From NCBI RefSeq assembly GCF_041429795.1, contig NZ_CP163424.1, forward strand, positions 2,234,001-2,298,000: a stretch of 64,000 nt of DNA, given 5' to 3'. The notes under the pieces are model-generated. The model did not search any database. It was given only the letters and a program-made list of their open reading frames with translations, and was not told the DNA's origin. This DNA comes from Algimonas porphyrae. GTDB lineage: Bacteria; Pseudomonadota; Alphaproteobacteria; Caulobacterales; Maricaulaceae. Below, one piece after another: positions 1-8,924 of this stretch (position 1 is the first letter of the stretch; every line of letters starts with the position of its first letter). Both the position numbers and the translations under genes were made by a program.

Positions 1-298
1 CCAGACGATTAACGCCCGCCTCTCGCGAGAAATGGTTGTAGGCCCATCCTGTGAACGCATTCACATCACGCATATTATGCGGCTCGGCAATCAGTAGATA
101 GCGCGCATCATCCATATCGCTGCTCAGACGCGCGACACCCGCGCCGCTCCAGACATCTCCGTCCCGGTCCATCGCGAAACTGTTCGCAGCGACAAGTGCC
201 GCCCCGCGCGAGAGCTCAGGAGCGGCTTCGTCCTGTGCAAGGGCTGGCTGCGTCGCCAATAGCGACATCGCAGATAAGAGTAAGCTCAAACGCATCAT
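1..298 (-). CDS. Exported protein, N-terminal part only (runs off the window)
   Basis: The first 99 codons of a leftward gene are present. The start ATG (an ATGATG pair) follows a GGGAGA Shine-Dalgarno. The product begins with a typical Sec signal peptide (MMRLSLLLSAMSLLATQPA, cleavage likely after ALA, before QDEA). The mature part contains DARYLLIAEPHNMRDVNAF, which faintly resembles the strand-GE-x-H opening of erythromycin-esterase/ChaN-like proteins; that is a weak impression, not an assignment. It probably acts in the periplasm or outer membrane. The remaining sequence lies outside the window. Confidence 0.7.
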   Translation of the reverse strand, partial: MMRLSLLLSAMSLLATQPALAQDEAAPELSRGAALVAANSFAMDRDGDVWSGAGVARLSSDMDDARYLLIAEPHNMRDVNAFTGWAYNHFSREAGVNRL

Positions 299-419
299 CG
301 TCCCGTCTCCCGTCAACGAACAGGCGACACCTTAGGCGCGGTCGGTCGGCTGTCAAATCTGAGCTGCACGACAGAAACAGACCTGTATTGTGCGCTCGCA
401 GAAGACGATATCGCCAGGC

Positions 420-495
420 TGGTGCCGCATGGGTGACTTGAACACCCGACCCCCACATTACGAATGTGATGCTCTACCAGCTGAGCTAATGCGGC
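420..495 (-). tRNA. tRNA-Thr (anticodon CGT), CCA encoded
   Basis: A complete 76-nt cloverleaf reads on the minus strand: acceptor GCCGCAT/ATGCGGC, D-arm GCTC-AGCTGGTA-GAGC, anticodon stem TCACA/TGTGG with loop TTCGTAA (anticodon CGT, threonine), T-arm GGGTG-TTCAAGT-CACCC, discriminator A and an encoded CCA. It lies just downstream of hemY on the same strand and may be read through from it. Confidence 0.95.
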
Positions 496-556
496 ACGGC
501 AGCCTTGGCGAGGCGGCGCTATAGCGACCTGCTCAAAGGCCTGCAAGTCGCATTCG

Positions 557-2032
557 TCAGTCTCGCTCCGTTTCGCCCGACCCGTCAAGCAGATCGTCGA
601 AGCGGCGGGCCAGATCGTCATCCTCATCATCCTGAGCTGACTCGTCAGGCCCTGCCAGACGCAGCGGGTCGCGCTCAGGATCAGGGGTTGGACGGCGGAC
701 GGCCTTGCTACGGTCGCCGCGCGGATGAACCAGCTCTCCCGTATCGCCGAAGGAGAAAATCAGACGTCGCCAATCCTGCGGTTCATAATCGAACCCGGGT
801 CCGTCCGGATCGAGATCGGACCAGTCACGCTCATGCGCGGCGGTTGCGGCGCGTTCGGTCCAGAGCGCCGCGTCGACCCGGTTGCCCAGCACGCGTTCGG
901 CTTCGGCAGCGAGCAGGCAGAGCCGCGCCGTCGGCGTCTCTTCTTCCAGCATAGGCGACAGGATGGAGAGCGCTTCGACCGGATCTCCGGCGCGCAGATA
1001 ATGGGATACACGCAGCAGGCGTGCTTCGCGGTGATCGGGCTCCGGTGCGATGAAGCGGTCGATGCGTCCGCCCTGCGTTTCAACGCTCTCCCCTGGATAG
1101 AGGTCAAGATAGGCGATCGCCAAGGCCGGGTGAGGATGGCTCGCCCAGGCCCGTTCCAGCAATGACGCCGCCTTTTTCTGTCCACCTGCGCGCGCCAGCT
1201 CATAGGCCGCAATCACGGCTGCGGGAGCGAAGTCGGCTGCATGTTTCAACGCAGCCTGCGCCAGCTGCAAGGCCTTGTCATGCTGCCCATTGTCGAGCCA
1301 GTAATCCGCCTCAGCCGTCAGCAGCACGGCCTTACGACGATCATATAGACTGCCATCGACATGTTTGGCTGCCCTGCCCTTGTCCAACGCGTCGCGAGCT
1401 TCGGTCCAGCGATAATCTGCAACCAATGCCTTGAACAGCGTATCGAACGCCCAGCGTGCCCGTGGATTCTGATCGAAGGCGTCGCGCGCCGCCTCGACGG
1501 CACCTGGAAGATCGCCGGTGGCCAGTTTGGATTGCGCCAGACCGCGCTGCGCCGTCGGGCGTGTCTTGTCGCTATCCATCATCGCCGTATAATGCGCCAC
1601 GGCTTCTTCATGGTCGCCGCAAGCTTCTGCTGCGGTCGCGCTGATAATCCGACCCAGATCCGTTGATCCGGTCAGATCCCTGACGCGCGCAGACGCTTTA
1701 CGCGCGCGGTCCATGTCGCCTTCCGCACCAGCGATCAGCGCATCTTCCATCGCATCGATGGCGCGGTTGCGCTTACGCATCCCGACCCCGGATTTCAGTC
1801 TGCGTGGCAGCCGCCAGATCCACAGTAAGACCGACCAAAGCGTGATGGTTGCGACGATGAAGGCCGTACCGAACAGGATAACGGCCTGCCAGGTTAGCTC
1901 CATGGGGGGCAAGGCGAAAGGCGGCTTGCCCGAAGTAGAGCTGAGCAACAGCGTTGCATCGTCACCGACATAGAGCAGCATGGCCGCCAGCAGGACGATA
2001 AACACCAGAAACGCGACGAGATATTTCATCAT
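557..2032 (-). CDS. hemY: HemY N-terminal domain / TPR inner-membrane protein
   Basis: The 491-aa product has the HemY layout: a short N-terminal membrane helix (residues about 3-22), a second helix at about 46-72, then a long alpha-helical TPR region. It is the HemY of haem operons, thought to have a scaffolding role at the inner membrane; it is not protoporphyrinogen oxidase. The C-terminus is acidic and disordered (D/E-rich from about 440). Its ATG overlaps the stop of the upstream mitofilin-like gene by 4 nt, so translation is probably coupled. It is the last gene of the leftward hemC-hemD-mic60-like-hemY cluster. The family call is secure; the biochemical role is unresolved even in model species. 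Confidence 0.9.
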   Translation of the reverse strand: MMKYLVAFLVFIVLLAAMLLYVGDDATLLLSSTSGKPPFALPPMELTWQAVILFGTAFIVATITLWSVLLWIWRLPRRLKSGVGMRKRNRAIDAMEDALIAGAEGDMDRARKASARVRDLTGSTDLGRIISATAAEACGDHEEAVAHYTAMMDSDKTRPTAQRGLAQSKLATGDLPGAVEAARDAFDQNPRARWAFDTLFKALVADYRWTEARDALDKGRAAKHVDGSLYDRRKAVLLTAEADYWLDNGQHDKALQLAQAALKHAADFAPAAVIAAYELARAGGQKKAASLLERAWASHPHPALAIAYLDLYPGESVETQGGRIDRFIAPEPDHREARLLRVSHYLRAGDPVEALSILSPMLEEETPTARLCLLAAEAERVLGNRVDAALWTERAATAAHERDWSDLDPDGPGFDYEPQDWRRLIFSFGDTGELVHPRGDRSKAVRRPTPDPERDPLRLAGPDESAQDDEDDDLARRFDDLLDGSGETERD

Positions 2033-2817
2033 GGCAGGGCGTCCTCCATATCGGCGCGCCAGCCGCGCGCCAATGATTGCAGCCGGGGCGGCAGGCGGTC
2101 GAATTTGTTCAGCGCCGCCTGCGCCTTACCGTTAGCCAGATCGGTTTCAATACCCGCAATCAAAGTTTCGGGATCGTTCGAGCCTTTCAGACGCACATGA
2201 CGCGAAAAAGTTCGGCGGAAAAATCCACTGCCCGACAGCTGCTGCGCGCCCTCACGGAGGCGATCGGCGGGAAAACGCGGCAGGCTGTCCGGGTCGATGG
2301 CAGCGATGTCGCTGACTGCAACCGTCGGCGATCCTGCGCTGATCCTTGCATCCAGCGTTGCAACCAATGTTTCGAGCGCAGCAATGCGCGTATTGAGCGC
2401 ATCAATATCCGGCATCTCAGGCATATCCGGAATTTCGAACCCGTCCGCCTGCAAGGCTTCGAGACGGGCGACGATTTCTTCGTTGAGCGGATCGACCACA
2501 GGCCGGGCCTCCAGCGCCGCAATGCGCCGCGTCACGGGACCGAGGTCCACCGTCGGGGCCGCGACGGGTTCCTGCGTCTGCAAGGACGCCAATTCCGTTC
2601 GCAGCGTCTCGATCTCGGCTTCGAGCGGTGCGATATTCATGTCCGCAGGGCGCAGATACCAGCTCACACCCATGGCGATCACGAAACCCAGCAGAAGCCC
2701 CCCGCCCAGGAAAAACGGCCAGAGCGGACGCCGCGCATGCATCGCCAAAGGCGCGGTGTCACTGAAATCATCCGGTTCGTCCGGTGTCAGAACGATGATG
2801 TCATCAGAGTCGGTCAC
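2029..2817 (-). CDS. Short mitofilin (Mic60)-like membrane protein between hemD and hemY
   Basis: 262 aa, GTG start 9 nt after the hemD stop. Residues about 1-28 are acidic and cytoplasmic. One membrane helix follows at about 31-53 (LWPFFLGGGLLLGFVIAMGV), then a helical/coiled-coil stretch (about 60-155). The C-terminal block of about 60 residues, with SGFFRRTFSRHVRLKG and QAALNKFDRLPPRLQSLARG, looks like the mitofilin signature domain. Known context: alphaproteobacterial Mic60 homologues, relatives of the mitochondrial crista-junction protein, are encoded next to hem genes in this class. This copy is short compared with usual Mic60 proteins of 400 aa or more. I infer a Mic60-type envelope or intracytoplasmic-membrane protein; the domain call rests on position plus topology and needs a profile search. 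Confidence 0.7.
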   Translation of the reverse strand: MTDSDDIIVLTPDEPDDFSDTAPLAMHARRPLWPFFLGGGLLLGFVIAMGVSWYLRPADMNIAPLEAEIETLRTELASLQTQEPVAAPTVDLGPVTRRIAALEARPVVDPLNEEIVARLEALQADGFEIPDMPEMPDIDALNTRIAALETLVATLDARISAGSPTVAVSDIAAIDPDSLPRFPADRLREGAQQLSGSGFFRRTFSRHVRLKGSNDPETLIAGIETDLANGKAQAALNKFDRLPPRLQSLARGWRADMEDALP

Positions 2818-2826
2818 GTCCTTAAC

Positions 2827-3483
2827 TTAAGGGTCAATGGCGCGGCTGCAAGCGATCAGCGCGGCCTCATCGGGTCGGTCGGCAATCTTTTTGGTCAGTC
2901 CGGTTAATCCGTCGGCAATGACGGAGCTGAGACAATAAGCTGTCATATGGCTTACCGGACGTGCGGGCAGAGCCCGAAATGTCTGTACGGCCATGGGCGA
3001 GTAGAAGGCGACCGCCTGTACTGAGGCGGGGTCGAGCGGCCAGTCCTCCACAGTCCGGGTGTCATAGACAACGATTCGCGACGCATTCAGGCCGCGCTTC
3101 TGCAGTCCGGCAACCAGTGCGCCGCGAACGACCCGCCCAGACAGGTGAACGATCGGCGCGGCCGTGTTCGGAATGGTTGCCAGCAAGTCGGTCCAATCGC
3201 CCTTGGCAGACACGACCTGCGTAAAACCGTAGCGCCGGGCCACCTCCGCCGTCGCGTCACCCACCGTATAGACAGGCCGATCATCCGGATTGACGCCGCA
3301 ATGTCGCACCGCGTGAGCCGACGTGAACACCAGATGGGCGTCCAGCGCAATCTCGTGCGCATCTTGAACAGGGTGGGCGCTCAGCAAAGGCGCAATGACC
3401 GGATCGAATCCCGCCTCGGCCCAGGCGCGGGCACTGGCTGTGGCACCAGGCTGTGTGCGTGTGATCCAGACCCTAGATGTCAA
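2827..3483 (-). CDS. hemD: Uroporphyrinogen-III synthase
   Basis: Converts hydroxymethylbilane to uroporphyrinogen III in the cytosol, the step after HemC. The 218-aa product starts [12 protein letters not shown] after a proposed TTG codon. It has the two-lobed HemD pattern, with ITRTQPGA near the N-terminus, the segment HLVFTSAHAVRHCG and the linker VYTVGDATAEVARRYGF. The open frame runs further upstream inside hemC, but those residues are low-complexity and R-rich, so I place the start at the TTG that overlaps the hemC end by 11 nt, with GGCGGACGGA as ribosome site. Sequence conservation is low, as usual for HemD; gene order supports the call. Confidence 0.87.
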   Translation of the reverse strand: MTSRVWITRTQPGATASARAWAEAGFDPVIAPLLSAHPVQDAHEIALDAHLVFTSAHAVRHCGVNPDDRPVYTVGDATAEVARRYGFTQVVSAKGDWTDLLATIPNTAAPIVHLSGRVVRGALVAGLQKRGLNASRIVVYDTRTVEDWPLDPASVQAVAFYSPMAVQTFRALPARPVSHMTAYCLSSVIADGLTGLTKKIADRPDEAALIACSRAIDP

Positions 3484-4408
3484 ACGTAATCCGTCCGCCA
3501 ATGTCGCTCCGCAGAACCTCGCCGTGGACGAAGCCAAAATCATAGGCCTCGCCAACCGTCTCAATGGTCCGCGCATCCGCGCAACCAAAGCGCAACGCCC
3601 CATCGGTCGACAGGACTTCGCCGCGAAACTGCAGGGTGGACCCGTTCCACTCGGCCAGCGCCGCAATCGGTGTCCGACAGGAGCCGTCAAGCGCCCGCAG
3701 AAACGCCCGTTCCGCCGTAATCGAGAGCTCGGCCCTCTTGTCGTTCAATCCGGCGAGCATATCGCGCATACGCTGATCCTCGCGCCGGATTTCGATGCCG
3801 ACCACGCCCTGCGCCGGGGCCGGCAACATGACATCCGTCGGCACGGCCTGCGTGATTCGGTCACTCGCACCGAGCCGGTCCAGGCCCGCCACAGCCAGGA
3901 AAGTCGCATCGCACACTCCCTCTTCCAGTTTGCGCAGTCGCGTCTGAACATTGCCGCGCAGCAGGCAGAAGCGGACATCCGGACGCCGCGCCGCCAGTTG
4001 CGCGCGACGCCGCAGACTGGCAGAACCGACCAGCGCGCCCTCGGGCAGAGCATCGATCGATGCGTGTTGGACCGATATGAAAGCGTCCCGCACATCCGCG
4101 CGTGGCAACAAGGCTGGAATGACAAGTCGTTCGTGCCCGACCGTAGGCACATCCTTCATCGAATGGACGGCCAGATCGATCCGACCATCCAGAAGCGCCT
4201 CTTCCAGTTCCCGCGTGAACAGGCCCTTGCCGCCAAAGTCCTTCAATTCACCCTCAATCGTATCGCCGGACGTTTTGAGGATCCGCAGCTGCCAGTCCGT
4301 CTCCGGATCGCGGTCACGCAACAGCCGTTGCACCCACTCTGCTTGATAGAGTGCGAGCGGACTGCCACGCGTGCCAATATGGCGGGTCGGTTGCCGGACT
4401 GGTTGCAA
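3473..4408 (-). CDS. hemC: Hydroxymethylbilane synthase (porphobilinogen deaminase)
   Basis: Polymerises four porphobilinogens into hydroxymethylbilane. Hallmarks are the N-terminal [46 protein letters not shown], the arginine-rich [13 protein letters not shown], and [12 protein letters not shown] carrying the cysteine that binds the dipyrromethane cofactor. With the proposed TTG start (SD GGGAGGG) the product is 311 aa, the normal family length. The open frame extends to 4612 but would run across the divergent tsaD start. It is the first gene of the leftward haem cluster. The gap to tsaD is only about 30 nt with the starts chosen here, so one of the two starts, probably that of tsaD, may lie further in. 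Confidence 0.92.
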   Translation of the reverse strand: MQPVRQPTRHIGTRGSPLALYQAEWVQRLLRDRDPETDWQLRILKTSGDTIEGELKDFGGKGLFTRELEEALLDGRIDLAVHSMKDVPTVGHERLVIPALLPRADVRDAFISVQHASIDALPEGALVGSASLRRRAQLAARRPDVRFCLLRGNVQTRLRKLEEGVCDATFLAVAGLDRLGASDRITQAVPTDVMLPAPAQGVVGIEIRREDQRMRDMLAGLNDKRAELSITAERAFLRALDGSCRTPIAALAEWNGSTLQFRGEVLSTDGALRFGCADARTIETVGEAYDFGFVHGEVLRSDIGGRITFDI

Positions 4409-4437
4409 GGCGCGTGGCCCTCCCTTACGTGTGCGAG

Positions 4438-5568
4438 GTGTCTTTAGCCGTATCCCAGCCCACCTTACAATCGCCAGTTCTGCAAGACAGGGCTGCGCCT
4501 GTCCGCGTGCTCGGCATTGAAAGCAGCTGTGACGAAACGGCGGCTGCCGTGCTGTGCTCGGATGCCGGATTACTGTCGAATATCGTGGCCTCACAGGACG
4601 CAGCGCACGCACCTTATGGCGGCGTCGTTCCGGAAATCGCTGCGCGCGCCCATATGTCGAAAATCGACGCCATCATCGATCGGGCCGTGCAGGACTCCGG
4701 CCTCACCTATTCCGACCTCACCGGTATCGCGGCAACGTCCGGACCGGGATTGATCGGCGGGGTGATTACCGGCCTCATGGCGGCAAAGGGGCTGGCGCTC
4801 AGCCTGAACAAGCCCCTTATCGCCATCAATCACCTCGAAGGTCATGCTGTGTCTCCGCGACTGACGGAAGACTGCGCCTTTCCCTATCTGCTGTTGCTCG
4901 TGTCCGGCGGTCATTCCCAGCTCCTCTCTGTCAACGGACTGGGCGATTATACGCGCCTTGGCTCGACCATCGACGATGCGGCGGGCGAAGCCTTCGACAA
5001 GACGGCCAAGGTCATGGGGCTGGGTTTTCCAGGCGGACCGAATGTGGAGCGCTGGGCCGCCAAGGGCGACGACCATGCGGTCAAGCTCCCCCGCCCGTTG
5101 CTCGACCGTGACAGTTGCGACTTTTCCTTTGCCGGGCTCAAGACTGCAGTCGCGCGGGCTTACGTGGCATCGGACGGATCCGACACGGCCAAGGCCAATC
5201 TGGCGGCGTCTTTTCAGCGGGCCATCGCGGATTGTCTGAATGACCGGGTCGCCCGCGCAATGACACAGTTCGCAGAGGGGCGAGACGGCCCCTACCGCTT
5301 TGTGGTGGCCGGCGGCGTCGCGGCCAACGCGACCTTGCGAGACGGGCTCAAATCTGTTGCGGCTGAACGGGGTTTCGACGCGATCTTTCCGCCTCTCCGG
5401 TTTTGCGGCGACAATGCCGCGATGATTGCCCAGGCGGGTCTGGAACGGTTGCAGGCGGGCCACGTTGATCCTCTGAACGCACCCGCAAGGCCCCGCTGGC
5501 CGCTGGATGCGGAGGCGGCGAAACAGGCGCCTGCATCGGGTGCGGGCCGGAAAGGACCGAAATCGTGA
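4438..5568 (+). CDS. tsaD: tRNA N6-adenosine threonylcarbamoyltransferase TsaD
   Basis: Transfers the threonylcarbamoyl group to A37 of ANN-decoding tRNAs (t6A), working with TsaB/E. Visible motifs are [15 protein letters not shown] at the N-terminus, the metal-binding [13 protein letters not shown] (H-x3-H), [10 protein letters not shown], the nucleotide-binding [20 protein letters not shown] and a C-terminal [10 protein letters not shown]...[15 protein letters not shown]. With the GTG at 4438 the protein is 376 aa, slightly longer than the usual 340-365. An in-frame GTG at 4507 (giving MLGIESS...) would fit the family better and leave room for divergent promoters. It overlaps gpsA by 4 nt (GTGA). 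Confidence 0.93.
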   Translation: MSLAVSQPTLQSPVLQDRAAPVRVLGIESSCDETAAAVLCSDAGLLSNIVASQDAAHAPYGGVVPEIAARAHMSKIDAIIDRAVQDSGLTYSDLTGIAATSGPGLIGGVITGLMAAKGLALSLNKPLIAINHLEGHAVSPRLTEDCAFPYLLLLVSGGHSQLLSVNGLGDYTRLGSTIDDAAGEAFDKTAKVMGLGFPGGPNVERWAAKGDDHAVKLPRPLLDRDSCDFSFAGLKTAVARAYVASDGSDTAKANLAASFQRAIADCLNDRVARAMTQFAEGRDGPYRFVVAGGVAANATLRDGLKSVAAERGFDAIFPPLRFCGDNAAMIAQAGLERLQAGHVDPLNAPARPRWPLDAEAAKQAPASGAGRKGPKS

Positions 5569-6563
5569 GCTACCAGACCATCGGCGTAATCGGCGCAGGA
5601 GCATGGGGCACGGCCCTTGCGCAGACGTTATCCAGCAGCGGGCGCGACGTCACGATCTGGAGTTTCGAACCCGACTGTGCCGATGCGATCAACAAGCGGC
5701 ACGTCAATGACTGCTATCTTGACGGTGTCCCACTCGACCCGCGATTGAAAGCGACCTCGGAACCAGCCGATCTCGCCGGATCCGACGCCATACTGTCCGT
5801 CGCCCCTGCACAGCACACACGCGCAACCCTGCAATCATTTGCGCCGCATATCGCGTCCGGAACGCCCGTCCTGCTCTGTTCCAAAGGCATCGAAATCAGC
5901 AGCCGAGCCTTCATGGCGGGCGTGCTGCGCGACGTGCTGCCGGACGCTGTGCCCGCCGTCCTGTCCGGGCCGTCCTTTGCTGCCGACGTCGCCCGCGGGC
6001 TGCCGACGGCCGTGACGCTGGCCTGTGAGGATGCCCGGGTCGGCGAACAGCTAGTGGAAGCCTGCGCCGCACCGACCTTCCGCCCCTATCTGACGGACGA
6101 TGTGATCGGCGCAGAAATTGGCGGCGCTGTGAAGAATGTACTCGCCATCGTCTGCGGTATCGTGCTGGGCAAGGGCCTCGGCCGCTCGGCCCATGCCGCA
6201 ATCATGGCGCGCGGGTTTGCAGAGATGACGCGTCTGGGCAAAGCGCTCGGCGCACGTCCGGAAACACTGACCGGATTATGCGGTCTGGGCGATCTGGTAT
6301 TGACCTGCAGCAGCGAAATGAGCCGCAATATGAGCTGCGGTCTGGCACTAGGACGGGGGGAAAGTCTTAACCATATTCTCGAAAATCGCCTCGCTGTGAC
6401 CGAAGGTGTTGCAACCGCACCGGCCCTCAAGACGTTGGCTTTGGACAATGATGTCGAAATGCCGATCAGTTTCGCTCTGGCTGACATTCTCAGCGGCGAC
6501 CTGTCAGTTGATGATGCGATGATCCGCCTCATGTCGCGGGAGCACCGTTCCGAAACGGAGTAG
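5565..6563 (+). CDS. gpsA: NAD(P)H-dependent glycerol-3-phosphate dehydrogenase
   Basis: Reduces dihydroxyacetone phosphate to sn-glycerol 3-phosphate, the backbone for phospholipids. The N-terminal Rossmann motif [16 protein letters not shown], the SKGIE segment, LSGPSFA and the catalytic-lysine helix [14 protein letters not shown] are all present, with [16 protein letters not shown] in the C-terminal helical domain. 332 aa is the standard length. The GTG start overlaps the tsaD stop by 4 nt, the common tsaD-gpsA arrangement. The two PgsA-type enzymes near 9 kb use its product. Confidence 0.95.
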   Translation: MSYQTIGVIGAGAWGTALAQTLSSSGRDVTIWSFEPDCADAINKRHVNDCYLDGVPLDPRLKATSEPADLAGSDAILSVAPAQHTRATLQSFAPHIASGTPVLLCSKGIEISSRAFMAGVLRDVLPDAVPAVLSGPSFAADVARGLPTAVTLACEDARVGEQLVEACAAPTFRPYLTDDVIGAEIGGAVKNVLAIVCGIVLGKGLGRSAHAAIMARGFAEMTRLGKALGARPETLTGLCGLGDLVLTCSSEMSRNMSCGLALGRGESLNHILENRLAVTEGVATAPALKTLALDNDVEMPISFALADILSGDLSVDDAMIRLMSREHRSETE

Positions 6564-6576
6564 AGGAGAGAACAAA

Positions 6577-6819
6577 ATGGGCCAGCTCGCACTGATATTG
6601 CTGATCGCAGCGATTGCGGCGACACTGTTGTTCAATCTTCTCTTTGCCATCTTCCCGACCCTGACGGGCCGGATCGAACGGCGGATCGCAACCATGGTGA
6701 AGCCTCAGGACGGCCAGTCCGCGCTCACCCTACCGCGCCTCTTTCCGATCCAGACCAGTTTGAGCATCCTGCTCGTCCTGTTCATACTGTTCAATCTGGG
6801 CGTCATTATCGTCGCCTGA
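6577..6819 (+). CDS. Small two-helix membrane protein of unknown function
   Basis: 80 aa with a good ribosome site (AGAGGAGAG) 13 nt after gpsA, so probably co-transcribed. Two hydrophobic helices are evident: residues about 3-26 (LALILLIAAIAATLLFNLLF) and about 60-80 (SILLVLFILFNLGVIIVA). Between them lies a basic, polar loop with RIERRIATM. I do not recognise a named family. The start, codon use and spacing look genuine. The ends of the two helices match the pattern of a hairpin inner-membrane protein. Confidence 0.75.
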   Translation: MGQLALILLIAAIAATLLFNLLFAIFPTLTGRIERRIATMVKPQDGQSALTLPRLFPIQTSLSILLVLFILFNLGVIIVA

Positions 6820-6844
6820 GCGTCTCGGCCCATAGTGTCAGGGC

Positions 6845-7471
6845 CTAGAGCGTCTTGGACTTTCCGGCTTCGATCATGGTCAGCGATAGCGGCATGATTT
6901 CGGTCTCAGTCACATGTTTGCGCGCCTTTTCATGCAAGGTCAGAACGCCATCCACCACGGCGACGAGCCGCCCGTTCGGGGCCAGTTGATCCATCACCTT
7001 GTCCGGAACGGCCCTGACGGCACAGCCTAGAACTATACGGTCGAACGGAGCCTGACCGGGCCAGCCATAACGACCGTCCCCGTGCCGGATCTCGACATTG
7101 CGCAACCCCATAGCCAGCAGCGTCGCTTCCGCCTCACCGACCAGCGACACATAGCGTTCCACCGCATAGACCCGGCGACAGATGCGCGACAGCATGCCGG
7201 ACATCCATCCTGAGCCGCTCCCGATCTCCAGCACTTTCGACTGATCCGTCACGGCCAGAACCTGCATCATCAGAGCGGTCGTCATCGGCGCGCTAACCTG
7301 CTGCCCGCAAGCAATCGGCAACGCGATGTCGGCATAGGCTTGTTCGAACAGGTCCGGGGCGATGAAGGCCTTGCGGGGCACCTGTTCGACGGCCCGCAGC
7401 GTGTTGGCGTCACTGATCCCGCGCGACCGCAACCGCATGACCAGATCGACAAGCCGGGGGTCGAAGCTCAC
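6845..7471 (-). CDS. pcm: Protein-L-isoaspartate O-methyltransferase
   Basis: SAM-dependent repair methyltransferase for isoaspartyl damage in proteins. The 208-aa product shows RKAFIAPDLFEQAYADIALPI (the P-F-V/I-P-like entry region), GQQVSAPMTTALMMQVL, the SAM motif VLEIGSGSGWMSGML and the GDGRYGWPGQAPFDRIVLG segment. The GTG start overlaps the surE stop by 4 nt. surE-pcm pairing is a long-known conserved arrangement linked to stress survival. The last third is shorter than in enterobacterial Pcm, and it ends with a basic tail. Confidence 0.93.
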   Translation of the reverse strand: MSFDPRLVDLVMRLRSRGISDANTLRAVEQVPRKAFIAPDLFEQAYADIALPIACGQQVSAPMTTALMMQVLAVTDQSKVLEIGSGSGWMSGMLSRICRRVYAVERYVSLVGEAEATLLAMGLRNVEIRHGDGRYGWPGQAPFDRIVLGCAVRAVPDKVMDQLAPNGRLVAVVDGVLTLHEKARKHVTETEIMPLSLTMIEAGKSKTL

Positions 7472-8223
7472 GACTCCTGAAGCCGCGCGAGCGTCGCCTC
7501 ATGGGTAAGGTCCGTATGCAGGGGCGTAACGGAAATATAGCCGTCATAGATGGCACGCAAATCCGTCCCAGCATCAGGATTGGACTTCTTCGCGCCATAG
7601 GTCAGCCAGTAATAATCGCCGCCGCGCGGATGATCGCGCTTGTCGATATGGCTCATCTGAAAATCGCGATGTCCCTGGCGGGTGAACTGGACCCCGCGCA
7701 CTGCGTCAGGGGCCACATCCGGGAAATTGACATTGAATATGACCCGCTTCGGCCAGCCCTGATCCAGCAACGTTCGGATGACATTGGCCCCATGCGCTTC
7801 CGCCGTTTCCCAAGGCAGCGAGGTCGCGCCCTGAAAGCCGCGTGCCAGGCTCAGCGCGATGGCCGGAACACCCATTTGCATACCCTGCAACGCGCCCGCA
7901 ACCGTGCCCGAGAAGGTCACATCTTCAGCCAGATTCTGGCCACGATTGATCCCGCTCAGCACCAGATCGGGCGGATGATCATCCAACAGGTCTCGCATCG
8001 CGACGATCACGCTATCGGTCGGGGTTCCCGTGACCGAATAGACCCGGTCGTCAAGATGTCTGAGGCGGACCGGATTGTGCAGCGAGACTCCGCGCGACGC
8101 GGCGGATTGTTCGGTGTCGGGCGCACAGACCCAGACATCGTCCGAAAGCTCCGCCGCGATCCGTCGCAGCACTTGCAGCCCCGTCGCCCGGACGCCGTCA
8201 TCATTGGTCAGAAGGATTTGCAT
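7468..8223 (-). CDS. surE: 5'/3'-nucleotidase SurE
   Basis: Metal-dependent phosphatase acting on nucleoside monophosphates. It begins MQILLTNDDGVRATGLQVL with the diagnostic NDDG metal site, followed by VCAPDTEQSAASRGVSLHNP, the TPTDSVIVAM segment and LVLSGINRGQNLAEDVTFSG, all strongly conserved in SurE. 251 aa is the typical length. It is translationally coupled to pcm downstream. The gap of about 75 nt to pgsA suggests a separate promoter or read-through from the long operon that starts near 14.5 kb. Confidence 0.96.
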   Translation of the reverse strand: MQILLTNDDGVRATGLQVLRRIAAELSDDVWVCAPDTEQSAASRGVSLHNPVRLRHLDDRVYSVTGTPTDSVIVAMRDLLDDHPPDLVLSGINRGQNLAEDVTFSGTVAGALQGMQMGVPAIALSLARGFQGATSLPWETAEAHGANVIRTLLDQGWPKRVIFNVNFPDVAPDAVRGVQFTRQGHRDFQMSHIDKRDHPRGGDYYWLTYGAKKSNPDAGTDLRAIYDGYISVTPLHTDLTHEATLARLQES

Positions 8224-8297
8224 GGGCCGGACCTATTCGGAAATGTGAGCCAGTGAAAGCGCCGTGAGGGGCAGCCTGCTGGACGTGGCGACCCTGG

Positions 8298-8924
8298 TCA
8301 GTCCCGAATCGCATCCCGCAGATAGAGACTGCCCGTGTAAGCCGATAGAATGGCCGCCAGCCACAACAGGACAAGCCCGATCTGACGGGAAACAATGGAT
8401 ATGTCGGGAATGACGCTATCGATCGGTAGATAGGCTTTGGACAGGATCCAGAGCAGCAGCGCGGCAATGGCCAGCAGTTCGAAAGCTGTCTTCCATTTCG
8501 CGAGCTTCGTCGGCGACATGACCCGGCCGGTCAGAGCGGCATGCTCGCGGGCGCCGGATACAAGAATATCCCGCCCGATGATGGTCAGAGCCGGGATCAG
8601 GAAGATCCAGTGTCCGCGCGTTGCGATCATGAAGGCGATCAGACAGCCCGCGACCAGCAGCTTGTCCGCAATCGGGTCGATCATGCGGCCAAACCCCGTC
8701 ACCACGTTCCATCGGCGCGCCAGAAAGCCGTCCAGCCAGTCTGTAAAAGCTGCGATGATGAAGAGTGGACCAAGAACGAAGAGCCGCCCGAACGGGCTGC
8801 CCCAGCCAAACTCCAAAGAGAGAATGCCGATAATGAACACCGGGATCAGCAGGATACGCGACACGGTCAGCGCATTGGGAAGCCAGAACAGGGAATGGCG
8901 TGCAGAGACGTCGAGATCCGTCAC
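8298..8924 (-). CDS. pgsA: CDP-diacylglycerol--glycerol-3-phosphate 3-phosphatidyltransferase
   Basis: Makes phosphatidylglycerol phosphate at the inner membrane from CDP-diacylglycerol and glycerol 3-phosphate. The complete CDP-alcohol phosphotransferase motif is present: DWLDGFLARR, then FGRMIDPIADK (pattern D-x2-D-G-x2-A-R...G-x3-D-x3-D). About six hydrophobic helices span the 208 residues, and the N-terminal WLPNALTVSRILLIP is typical of PgsA. The GTG start overlaps by 4 nt the stop of a second, more divergent family member, so the two are co-translated. Confidence 0.94.
   Translation of the reverse strand: MTDLDVSARHSLFWLPNALTVSRILLIPVFIIGILSLEFGWGSPFGRLFVLGPLFIIAAFTDWLDGFLARRWNVVTGFGRMIDPIADKLLVAGCLIAFMIATRGHWIFLIPALTIIGRDILVSGAREHAALTGRVMSPTKLAKWKTAFELLAIAALLLWILSKAYLPIDSVIPDISIVSRQIGLVLLWLAAILSAYTGSLYLRDAIRD

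Noticed and set aside
3484-3690. N-terminal extension of hemD
   Set aside because: The open frame continues 69 codons upstream, but entirely inside hemC and with shadow-like composition; hemD normally starts at SRVWITRT.
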